Shown in pieces: positions 10,298 to 17,582 of a stretch of 64,000 nucleotides of DNA (its first letter is position 1; each line of letters opens with the position of its first letter). Origin of the DNA: DATDIC01 sp963777625 (GTDB taxonomy: Bacteria; Pseudomonadota; Alphaproteobacteria; Acetobacterales; Acetobacteraceae); assembly GCA_963777625.1 (NCBI GenBank), contig CAVZRO010000003.1, positions 310,001-374,000 of the forward strand. The letters are read 5' to 3'. A program made the position numbers and the translations under genes. The notes under the pieces were generated by a model. It worked only from the letters and a program-made list of their open reading frames with translations, did no database searches and was not told the DNA's origin.

Positions 10298-11003
10298 GGC
10301 CGGTGACGCCGTGGAAATCTGGACCGATGGCGGCTGCAAGCCCAATCCCGGCCCGGGCGGATGGGGCGCCGTACTGCGCTTTCGTGGCCAGGAGCGCGAA
10401 CTCTCCGGCGCCGATCCGGCGACCACCAACAACCGGATGGAGCTCACTGCCGCCACCACCGCGCTGGAGACGCTGAAACGCCCGTGCAACGTCGCGCTGC
10501 ACACCGACAGCGAATACGTGAAGAACGGCATCACCCGCTGGCACACCGGCTGGGTGCGGCGGAACTGGCGCAGCTCCACCGGCCAGCCGGTGGCCAACAT
10601 GGATTTATGGCTGCGTCTGCTGGAGGCGGCAGCGCCACATCGGATCGACTGGCGCTGGGTGCGCGCACATGCGGGCGACGTAATGAACGAACGGGCGGAC
10701 GCGCTGGCCACCGCGGCACGGCGGGAAGCTGGTGGGGGGACGAGGCGGGTAGGGTCAAAACTCAATCATGGAGCGTCCAAAATGGGTGGAAAACAGTCCG
10801 TCCGCTCTCGCGCCCCGCTCTTCCTAAGCGGACATTCGCACCCGATTTCTGCACGAGCTAAGCCATTGACAATATTCTGCTTAGAAAGCGGCGCAAAAAT
10901 CTTAATTTATGCACGAGTGCCCGCGAGCAACGCGGTGCTCGCGCTCAGGCGGCCCTTTACGCCAGATCGCCTCACGGGTTCACGGGCTCGACGCGAACAG
11001 TAA
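10287..11003 (+). CDS. rnhA: Ribonuclease HI with foreign C-terminal extension
   Basis: Residues 1-150 are a complete RNase HI, which cleaves RNA in RNA:DNA hybrids. The four acidic catalytic residues are in IWTDGGCKPNPGPGG, NNRMELTAA, LHTDSEYVKNG and NERADALA. The family normally stops about here. Instead the frame continues about 85 residues through AT-richer sequence with no family resemblance, from the point where a 19-bp inverted repeat begins (10750). The likely reading is that an insertion removed the original stop codon and fused the enzyme to element sequence. The catalytic core is intact, so activity may remain. Its 3' end overlaps the convergent cyclophilin-like gene by 32 bases. 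Confidence 0.93.
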   Translation: MDSEAGDAVEIWTDGGCKPNPGPGGWGAVLRFRGQERELSGADPATTNNRMELTAATTALETLKRPCNVALHTDSEYVKNGITRWHTGWVRRNWRSSTGQPVANMDLWLRLLEAAAPHRIDWRWVRAHAGDVMNERADALATAARREAGGGTRRVGSKLNHGASKMGGKQSVRSRAPLFLSGHSHPISARAKPLTIFCLESGAKILIYARVPASNAVLALRRPFTPDRLTGSRARREQ

Positions 11004-11385
11004 TCGGACCCGGACGGTCAAAGATCGAGACATCGCCGGTCACGTTGCCGAGGATCACGATCCCGGGCTGGGGGACACGGCCCTTGCGATAGTAGATCAC
11101 GAAGTGATCCGGCCCCCAGAGTCCCAGCGTTCCCACCGCGAAGTCCCGCTGCCGCGGAACCTCTGGCAGCGGTGCCGGCAGATTGCCGGTCTTCTCCTGA
11201 CGGAGGTGATCGCTCATCTCGATGGTGATCGGCAGCATCTGGACAAGCGAGCGCGTCGCGTTGTTGTCAGCCAGCTGGGCCGAGACGTTCCCCCATCCTG
11301 ACGAAATTTGAATGCGTTCTTGAGCCATGGCGGGATGATCCATCGATAAAAATGCTAGGGCGGCGACGATTTGAAAAGGTCGCAT
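10972..11385 (-). CDS. Secreted cyclophilin-like fold protein
   Basis: The 137-residue product starts at ATG 11385 with a clear signal peptide (MRPFQIVAALAFLSM, cleavage after AMA). The mature part matches the small cyclophilin-like family: ISSGWGNVSAQLADNNATRS near the start, LPITIEMSDHL, an FAVGTLGLWGPDHFVIYY core and GIVILGNVTGDVSIF near the end. The family has the cyclophilin barrel, but prolyl isomerase activity is not established for it. An upstream ATG at 11427 would add 14 residues and spoil the signal. It lies 50 bases downstream of the SDR gene on the same strand, probably in one transcript. Confidence 0.82.
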   Translation of the reverse strand: MRPFQIVAALAFLSMDHPAMAQERIQISSGWGNVSAQLADNNATRSLVQMLPITIEMSDHLRQEKTGNLPAPLPEVPRQRDFAVGTLGLWGPDHFVIYYRKGRVPQPGIVILGNVTGDVSIFDRPGPITVRVEPVNP

Positions 11386-11435
11386 CGACGGCTGTCTCTC
11401 CTGATGTGCGGTCGCTGCCGCCATCAACCGAGCGT

Positions 11436-12191
11436 CTATAGCGACCAGCCGCCATCGACCACAATGGCAGACCCTGTCACGAAGCCGCCGAGGTCAGAGC
11501 ACATCCACAGCACGGCCTCCGCAATCTCTTCCGGTTTTCCTAGGCGGCCGACCGGCTCCAGGTCGATCGCCTTCTGGATGTCGCCTCCCGTAAAGCGGTC
11601 CATCATAGGCGTCGCAATATTGCCAGGCAGGATTGCGTTCACGCGGATATTCGACTTTGCGTAGTCGAGCGCGGCCGATTTGGTCATGCCGATGATCGCA
11701 TGCTTCGAGGCAGCGTAGGCGCTGCCGCCTGCCACGCCGCGGATGCCAGCCCCGGACGAGGTGTTGACGATCACGCCGCCGCCCTGTTTCAGCATCTGGG
11801 CCAGCTCGTGTTTCATGCAGACGAACGTGCCCCGCAGATTTATGCCGAGAATGCGGTCCCATTCCTCGATCTCGATCTCTGCAAGCGGCGTCGCTTTATT
11901 CTCGACGCCGGCATTGTTGAACGCGCAGTCGATGCGACCGAAGGCTTTGACAGCCCGTGCGATCGCAGCCTGGACTTCTTCCGGTTGTGACACATCACAG
12001 GTAATCGCCAGCACATCGGCACCTGCCGCTTTTACGTGCTCTGCGGCCTCCTGTAGCGCCGCCTCGCCTCGGTCCGTGACCGCCACGCGCGCCCCTTCGG
12101 CCGCGAATGCAACAGCAGTTGCGCGTCCAATGCCGCTGGCCGCTCCGGTGATAAATACAGCCTTGCCTTCAAAGCGTTTTAAACTGGTCAT
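11436..12191 (-). CDS. SDR family NAD(P)-dependent oxidoreductase
   Basis: A 251-residue classical short-chain dehydrogenase/reductase. The cofactor site TGAASGIGRAT (about residues 15-25), the NNAG motif (AFNNAGVE), the catalytic Ser in VNTSSGAG and the YAASK pair (about residue 160) are present. The C-terminal VTGSAIVVDGGWSL is standard. Such cytosolic enzymes oxidise or reduce alcohol/carbonyl substrates; the substrate cannot be read from sequence. Preference for NAD or NADP is uncertain. It precedes the cyclophilin-like gene and lies within the inverted-repeat segment, so it may be cargo. Confidence 0.92.
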   Translation of the reverse strand: MTSLKRFEGKAVFITGAASGIGRATAVAFAAEGARVAVTDRGEAALQEAAEHVKAAGADVLAITCDVSQPEEVQAAIARAVKAFGRIDCAFNNAGVENKATPLAEIEIEEWDRILGINLRGTFVCMKHELAQMLKQGGGVIVNTSSGAGIRGVAGGSAYAASKHAIIGMTKSAALDYAKSNIRVNAILPGNIATPMMDRFTGGDIQKAIDLEPVGRLGKPEEIAEAVLWMCSDLGGFVTGSAIVVDGGWSL

Positions 12192-12357
12192 TGTGATAAT
12201 CCCTGGTGAAAGCTGGTTTGATGGGCTGGCTAGCTGACTGCCGCAAAAGCCTCATCGATTGTAGCTGGCTCGTCCATGGCTTGAGATTAGCATATCGTTC
12301 CCACCACGCTACTTGCTGCAGAATTCTTGATTTACGCAACAAGTCTTAATCCTACTG

Positions 12358-13923
12358 AGTTGCAAAACTGCGATGTGATCTGGCATTTTCCGCTTGGTGC
12401 GACGCGAGAGTGATTGGTTAGAGGTGGAGATTCAAGCCGTCCAGGGAGGGTGGGATGGGTCTCGACGATGCAACCGGCACGCAAGCGCGGTTCGAGGATT
12501 ACACAGCAAGTTTGGCATCGGTGCTCGGCCATGCCGACCGGGTCAGGCCATTCGCGGACTACTGTATCGGACTGCTGTCGGCGGAGGGTCGCAAGAGTGT
12601 CGAACCGCTGGCGGCGGTGACCGCGCCGGAGCGCACTGCGGCGCAACACCAGTCGCTGCTGCACTTTGTGGCGCAGGCGCCGTGGTCGGATCGGGCGATG
12701 CTGCGCCGTGTGCGCGACTGTGTGCTGCCATCCATCACGCGGGACGAACCGGTCCAAGCGTGGATCATCGACGACACCGGGTTCCCCAAGAAGGGCAGCC
12801 ATTCGGTCGGGGTGGCGCGGCAGTATTGCGGTCAGTTGGGCAAGCGGGACAACTGCCAGGTGGCAGTGAGTTTGTCAGTGGCGACCCATCAGGGAAGCTT
12901 GCCGGTTGCCTACCGGCTGTATCTACCGAAGGAGTGGGCCGACGATGCGGCCCGCCGAAAGATCGCCGGCGTGCCGGACGACGTTGGTTTCCAGACCAAG
13001 CCGGAGATCGCGTTGCAGCAGCTGCGCGAGGCGCTGGCGGATGGTGTGCCATCGGCGCCGGTGCTGATGGACCCGGCCTATGGCAACGACAGCAAACTGC
13101 GAGCCGGGATCAGCGAACTTGGGCTGACCTATGTGGCCGGCATCCTGCCCGCCACGATGGTGTGGCGGCCCGGCGAGGCAGCGTTGCCACCGGCGTCCCA
13201 CTCAGGCCGCGGCCGGCCCGGCAAGCGGCTGCGCCGTGACGCGACGCATCGTCCCGTGTCGGCCAAGACGCTGGCTCTGGAGCTCGACGCCGCTGCCTGG
13301 CAACAGATCAAATGGCGGGACGGCAGCAACACGCCGCTGAGCTCGCGGTTCGCCCGATGGCGGGTGCGTCCGGCGCATGACGACGCCAGGCGGAATGAAC
13401 CGACGCCAGAGGAGTGGCTGCTGATCGAGTGGCCGGAGGGCGAGGCCGAACCGGATCACTACTGGCTCTGCACGCTGGCGGCCGACATCTCGCTCGAGCG
13501 CATGGTCGATCAGGCCAAGATGCGCTGGCGCATCGAGCGCGACTATCTCGAACTCAAACAGGAAGTCGGCCTGGGTCACTACGAAGGCCGTGGTTGGCGT
13601 GGCTTCCATCATCACGCAACTCTCTGTGTCGCTGCCTACGGTTTCCTGATTTCCGAGAAGGAGACGATTCCCCCCTCAGGACCAGCCCGCTCCTGGCGAG
13701 GCGCGCAATCTTGCCTTCCCGATGGTTATCGACCCAGAGGATCTGCCACTGCGTTCGCAACGCCACATGCCGCACTCAATCGCCACGTTGCGTATCCGCC
13801 TCGCGCGAGCTTTGGCCCACGCACTGCCGCGATGTCCCTGTTGCGGACAGCTGCGTCAGAAGGCCGTCGTGCGGAATGAGTGACGCAGTAGGATTAAGGA
13901 AAGACACGTCCGGTTTTGCAACC
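12358..13923 (+). mobile_element. IS701-family insertion sequence
   Basis: The transposase gene is flanked by an imperfect inverted repeat whose core is GTTGCAAAAC at 12359-12368 and, on the other strand, 13913-13922; similarity continues inward for about ten bases with one gap (GATGTG against GACGTG). That gives about 1.57 kb, a normal IS701 size. A second motif, TTAATCCTACTG, lies just outside the left end (12347-12358) and in reverse inside the right end (13886-13897), so the exact ends are uncertain. No convincing target duplication was found. Confidence 0.65.
12455..13879 (+). CDS. IS701 family transposase
   Basis: The 474-residue product fits the IS701 DDE transposases. The first acidic motif is AWIIDDTGFPKKGSHSVGVARQYCGQ, the second PVLMDPAYGNDSKLR, and the last (with the E) RIERDYLELKQEVGLGHYEGRGWRGFHHH. 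The C-terminal ISEKETIPPSGP segment is also typical. The catalytic residues are all in one frame, unlike the other transposases in this window, so it may be active. The last 80 residues are weakly conserved. Confidence 0.9.
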   Translation: MGLDDATGTQARFEDYTASLASVLGHADRVRPFADYCIGLLSAEGRKSVEPLAAVTAPERTAAQHQSLLHFVAQAPWSDRAMLRRVRDCVLPSITRDEPVQAWIIDDTGFPKKGSHSVGVARQYCGQLGKRDNCQVAVSLSVATHQGSLPVAYRLYLPKEWADDAARRKIAGVPDDVGFQTKPEIALQQLREALADGVPSAPVLMDPAYGNDSKLRAGISELGLTYVAGILPATMVWRPGEAALPPASHSGRGRPGKRLRRDATHRPVSAKTLALELDAAAWQQIKWRDGSNTPLSSRFARWRVRPAHDDARRNEPTPEEWLLIEWPEGEAEPDHYWLCTLAADISLERMVDQAKMRWRIERDYLELKQEVGLGHYEGRGWRGFHHHATLCVAAYGFLISEKETIPPSGPARSWRGAQSCLPDGYRPRGSATAFATPHAALNRHVAYPPRASFGPRTAAMSLLRTAASEGRRAE

Positions 13924-14010
13924 CCTCGATGCGACAGTTAGCGGCCGCCTTGGGTCGGTCCCTGCCGTTCTGATCGGGTTTTGACCCTAGAACGGGACCA
14001 GCATCAACCT

Positions 14011-14787
14011 TCAGCCCAGGAGATCGAAGCAATACCGCACCGCCATTTGGATCAGCTCCGCGACCACCACGAAAATAAGCAGTCCCACGATCCAGCGATG
14101 CGCCCGCTGGGATACTGCAAGACGAGCGCCCAGCACCCCGCCCGCCACGCTACCCAGCCCCATCGCGGCGCCCAAGGGCCAGTCGATGCTGCCCCGTGCC
14201 GCGAAGATCAGCATCGCGACCGCGGTCGTGGGAACCAGCAGGGCGCTCTTCACGGCATTGGCCTGAATGAGCGGCAATCGCATTGACAGAACCAGTACCA
14301 GCAGCATGTAGGTGGCGCCGTCGAGGACAAGGAAGCCGATCCAAAGCCCGACCAGCAGGAACCAGCCCACCTGCTTCCATCCGAAGCGAGGCTCTCCAAG
14401 CGGCGCCGACCTGATCATCTCCTTCAATTTGGTCAGAATGAGTACGAGAGCCATGACGATGGCGCCCGTTATCAGCATGCGAATATCATGGCTTGGAATC
14501 AATTCAGCCAGAACGGCGCCGCAAGCAGCGCCTGCCGTCACCGGCACACCTGCCAGCGCGACGTATTTCCAACGCACAACTCCGCTTCGCGCCAGTTGCG
14601 CCGAAGCGGCGAGGCCGCCGATCAACACCGGAATACGATTAGTGGCATTCGCATCCACCGCATGCAGCCCAGCCAGCATCAGAATCGGCAGCGACACCGC
14701 AGATCCGGAGGACGCAACTGTGTTTAGAAACCCGCACGCCAGGCCAGTTACGACCATGACTGCCAGGATGCCCACGTGTAAGTGCAT
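14011..14787 (-). CDS. TauE/SafE family sulfite exporter-like permease
   Basis: A 258-residue membrane protein with about eight hydrophobic segments in two repeats. The first repeat has GLACGFLNTVASSGSAVSLP followed by NATNRIPVLIGG; the second has GLWIGFLVLDGATYMLLVLVL followed by ANAVKSALLVPTTAVAML. These Gly-rich re-entrant-like motifs and the Asn-Ala-Thr/Val-Lys pairs define TauE/SafE proteins, which export sulfite, sulfoacetate or related small anions. The substrate is not known. It starts just outside the inverted-repeat segment, with its 3' end 22 bases from the repeat. Confidence 0.88.
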   Translation of the reverse strand: MHLHVGILAVMVVTGLACGFLNTVASSGSAVSLPILMLAGLHAVDANATNRIPVLIGGLAASAQLARSGVVRWKYVALAGVPVTAGAACGAVLAELIPSHDIRMLITGAIVMALVLILTKLKEMIRSAPLGEPRFGWKQVGWFLLVGLWIGFLVLDGATYMLLVLVLSMRLPLIQANAVKSALLVPTTAVAMLIFAARGSIDWPLGAAMGLGSVAGGVLGARLAVSQRAHRWIVGLLIFVVVAELIQMAVRYCFDLLG

Positions 14788-15028
14788 ATGTGACCGCCAG
14801 TCCTGCCACCAAGTTGGCCAGAGCCACGCGCCGCGTTTATATACCCCAGCTCAGGATAGCCATTAATATTGCGTTGCAGAATAAACTCTACCTTATTTGC
14901 GCGACCCCGTTCACGCTCTCGCCGCGCGTCGGTGACGCGAGCGCCCTCGGATAGGCGGCGATGCGGGAAGGCCCTCTCGGCCGGGCAAGTCCTCAGTGCG
15001 ATAACAACGACCAGGAGGAACGAACGCA

Positions 15029-16105
15029 ATGCGCACTTACAAAATCGCCGCCATGGGCGGGGACGGTATCGGCCCCGAGGTGGTGGATGCCGGCGTCGAA
15101 GTGCTCAAGGTCTGCGCCGAGCGGGATGGCGGCTTCACGCTCGACTTCCAGGATTTCGACTGGGGGTCGGATTACTACAGGAAGCACGCCGTCATGATGC
15201 CGGCGGACGGCGCCGACCAGCTCCGCAAGTTCGACGCCATCCTGTTCGGCGCCGTCGGTGCGCCGGACATCCCCGACCACATCACCTTGTGGGGCCTGCG
15301 CCTGGCGATCTGCCAGCCGCTCGATCAATACGCCAATGTGCGTCCCACCCGCATCTTGCCCGGCATCACCAGCCCGCTGCGGCATGTCGCCGGGCCGGAG
15401 CTGGATTGGGTGATCGTGCGCGAGAACTCCGAAGGCGAGTATTCCGGTGTCGGCGGCCGTGTCCATAAGGGCTTGCCGATCGAGGTGGCTCAGGACGTCT
15501 CCGTCATGACGCGGGCCGGCGTGGAACGCATCATGCGCTTCGCGTTCAAGCTCGCCCGATCCCGGCCGCGCAAGCTGCTGACCGTGGTAACCAAGTCGAA
15601 CGCACAGCGCCACGCCATGGTGATGTGGGACGAGATCGCGGCCGAGGTCGCGCGCGACTTCGCAGACGTGACCTGGGACAAGATGCTGGTCGATGCGATG
15701 ACGATGCGGATGGTCATGAAACCACAGACGCTGGATACGATCGTCGCGACCAATTTGCACGCGGACATCCTGTCGGATCTCGCGGCGGCGCTGGCCGGTT
15801 CGCTCGGTATCGCGCCGACCGCGAACATAAACCCGGAACGCACGACGCCATCGATGTTCGAGCCCATCCACGGCTCGGCCTTCGACATCACCGGCAAGGG
15901 CATCGCCAATCCGGTCGCGACGTTCTGGACCGCGGCCATGATGCTGGAGCATCTCGGCGAGAAACCCGCGGCCGACCGGCTGATGAAGGCGATCGAGCAC
16001 GTAACGGCCGATCCGGCATTGCACACGCCGGACCTGGGCGGCGAGGCCACCACGAAGCAGGTCACAGCGGCCGTGTGCAAGGCACTGCGCCAGGCCAACG
16101 AGTGA
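15029..16105 (+). CDS. Tartrate dehydrogenase / D-malate dehydrogenase
   Basis: The 358-residue protein is a beta-decarboxylating dehydrogenase of the isocitrate/isopropylmalate family. The start MRTYKIAAMGGDGIGPEVVDAG, the ENSEGEYSGVGGRVHKG segment and LVDAMTMRMVMKPQTLD fit TtuC/DmlA, which act on tartrate and D-malate with NAD+ and Mn2+. The binding region near the C-terminus reads EPIHGSAFDITGKGIANPVA. An AGGAGG lies 9 bases before the ATG. The 240-base upstream gap has AT-rich stretches suited to a promoter. A partial copy of its 3' half lies at 19340-19777, so the locus has been duplicated. Confidence 0.92.
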   Translation: MRTYKIAAMGGDGIGPEVVDAGVEVLKVCAERDGGFTLDFQDFDWGSDYYRKHAVMMPADGADQLRKFDAILFGAVGAPDIPDHITLWGLRLAICQPLDQYANVRPTRILPGITSPLRHVAGPELDWVIVRENSEGEYSGVGGRVHKGLPIEVAQDVSVMTRAGVERIMRFAFKLARSRPRKLLTVVTKSNAQRHAMVMWDEIAAEVARDFADVTWDKMLVDAMTMRMVMKPQTLDTIVATNLHADILSDLAAALAGSLGIAPTANINPERTTPSMFEPIHGSAFDITGKGIANPVATFWTAAMMLEHLGEKPAADRLMKAIEHVTADPALHTPDLGGEATTKQVTAAVCKALRQANE

Positions 16106-16224
16106 CTCCTGCCGCTGTCGTCGGTGTCTGGACCGACAGGTGTCGGGGGTGTTGCCTCGCTAGACTAGCAGCGCGCCGCTCCGGCTTCGATCGCAATGCG
16201 GGCACATGTGCGCAAGCTCCATAG

Positions 16225-17061
16225 TCACCCTCCGATCGCGAACTGCAGATTGAGGCCGGCGAATATCTGCCAGGTCGGAACGCCGACGCCGCTACGGATA
16301 ACGGAGTATTGCGGCTCCACGAACAGGTTGACCGTGTTGCCCCGCCCAAACGTCCACACCTTGCCCGCACCGAAGCCGACCGGAACGACGGTCGTGTGGT
16401 TCCCCAGGTCGATGGTCCAGACACCAGTCGAGCGCAGATAGAAGCCGTGTGCCAGGTTATAGGTGACGATCGGCTCCGCGGTCAGGACCTGCGCCGTGGG
16501 GCGGGAGCCGTCCCCGGCGAAGGAGTGCTGATAGGTCACCAGCGCCCCAAGCAATCCCCAGTGCTGCGGCGCGACGGCCACGCCGGCCGCTCCCGCTTGC
16601 CATTTCCCGGCGCTGGTGTCGCGGCTCGTCGCTGTGGGCGCAACCAGCAGTGGGCCGGCACCGAGCACCACGCCCCCGGTCGGGAATACCACAAGATCGA
16701 ACAGCGTAAGATCGCCAAGCCCAGTCACGGTCCCCCCCGGAAATGTTGGGCTGGTGGCGACCGGAAGCGTGAACCGGATCAGTTGCGGCACGCCGAAGGC
16801 GTCCGAGGGCACGAGTCCGCGCAGCAGGAACTGGTTCGCTGAACGGTTGCCCAGCCGGTTCAATGCTGGGAGAAAATAGTCCTGTAGATTGACGGTGAGC
16901 TTCGGCGTCAGCGGATTATTCGCAGCGTTGACGTCGGCGGCAGGGGAGGAGGCGGTGCCGCCTGGCGGCTGCGGCGCGCTCTGGGACCATGCCGGCGCGA
17001 CCAATCCGAGCCAGACTGCCAGCCCAATTGCCGCGAGGCATTGTTGTTGCCACGCCGTCAC
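16225..17061 (-). CDS. Putative outer-membrane beta-barrel transporter-like protein
   Basis: A GTG at 17061 overlaps the stop of the upstream HAD remnant as GTGA, supporting this start. The 278-residue product opens with a signal peptide (LAAIGLAVWLGLVAPAWSQS) and a Pro/Ala-rich linker. It then shows amphipathic strands with frequent aromatic residues, such as VWTIDLGNHTTVVPVGFGAG, and ends LQFAIGG. The length, strand pattern and small C-terminal strand resemble the phenol-degradation/neuromedin-U-like outer-membrane family. Cargo is unknown. It follows a HAD-type and a sulfatase gene on the same strand, possibly admitting or releasing sulfatase substrates or products. Confidence 0.7.
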   Translation of the reverse strand: MTAWQQQCLAAIGLAVWLGLVAPAWSQSAPQPPGGTASSPAADVNAANNPLTPKLTVNLQDYFLPALNRLGNRSANQFLLRGLVPSDAFGVPQLIRFTLPVATSPTFPGGTVTGLGDLTLFDLVVFPTGGVVLGAGPLLVAPTATSRDTSAGKWQAGAAGVAVAPQHWGLLGALVTYQHSFAGDGSRPTAQVLTAEPIVTYNLAHGFYLRSTGVWTIDLGNHTTVVPVGFGAGKVWTFGRGNTVNLFVEPQYSVIRSGVGVPTWQIFAGLNLQFAIGG

Positions 17062-17417
17062 TGGAACGGAAACACCCGGCGCCAGTCGGCGCGCATATCG
17101 AGCACCGTCCATCCCAGCGGTGCTGCGGCATCCAGCGCCTTGTCGAGACGGCCGACATGCGAATGCCGGTCGTAAGCGTACTCCCGTTCGGCGTCCGTGT
17201 GGTGGATCAGCATCCCGAAGCGCGGCCCCGGCGCGATCCCTCCGCTGCGCTCGCCGGCCACTACGCGTTCCGCGAAAGCGATGATCGCGCGACGGGGCGC
17301 CGTATCGTTCCACGACGGAAGCACATCGGTGCCTGCCGCACGTCCGGTGCGAACGGCACTCAGCGTTGCCGCTGCTGACGATCCGACGAAAGCACGCCAC
17401 GTCGGGCTGTTGCTCAT
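17058..17417 (-). pseudogene. HAD-like hydrolase, catalytic core deleted
   Basis: The frame encodes 119 residues. The start (MSNSPTWRAFVGSSAAATL through DVLPSWNDTAPRRAIIAF) and the end (RFGMLIHHTDAEREYAYDR, HVGRLDKALD, then WTVLDMRADWRRVF) match the two ends of a roughly 300-residue secreted HAD-like hydrolase family. The middle, including the nucleophile motif DNDGTLW, is missing without loss of frame. About 200 residues appear to have been cut out near residue 55. It keeps its stop/start overlap with the downstream barrel gene, so it may still be transcribed. No catalytic function is expected. Confidence 0.75.
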
Positions 17418-17582
17418 ACGCCTCTCCAAACCCACGCTTGCGGCCAGCTCATGCGATCATCCTCTCGCGCCACGCAGGCCGCGTGGTACAACGGAGTTCG
17501 CTCCCGTCCGCTCTGTTGTCGACCATCCGCGCGTGGGGTGACCGCCGGACGATCCCGACGGCCACGCCACAACTCACGTTCT

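Larger units (their letters stand above)
10750..13989. other. Segment bounded by 19-bp inverted repeats
   Basis: Left end 10750-10768 reads TAGGGTCAAAACTCAATCA; the right end 13971-13989, read on the other strand, is TAGGGTCAAAACCCGATCA, 17 of 19 identical. The segment holds an AT-rich stretch, a cyclophilin-like gene, an SDR gene and an IS701-type element. No target duplication is seen at the outer flanks. The repeats could be the ends of a transposable unit that lost its own transposase, or two copies of an end from a different element; the unit as a whole is inferred. Confidence 0.35.
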
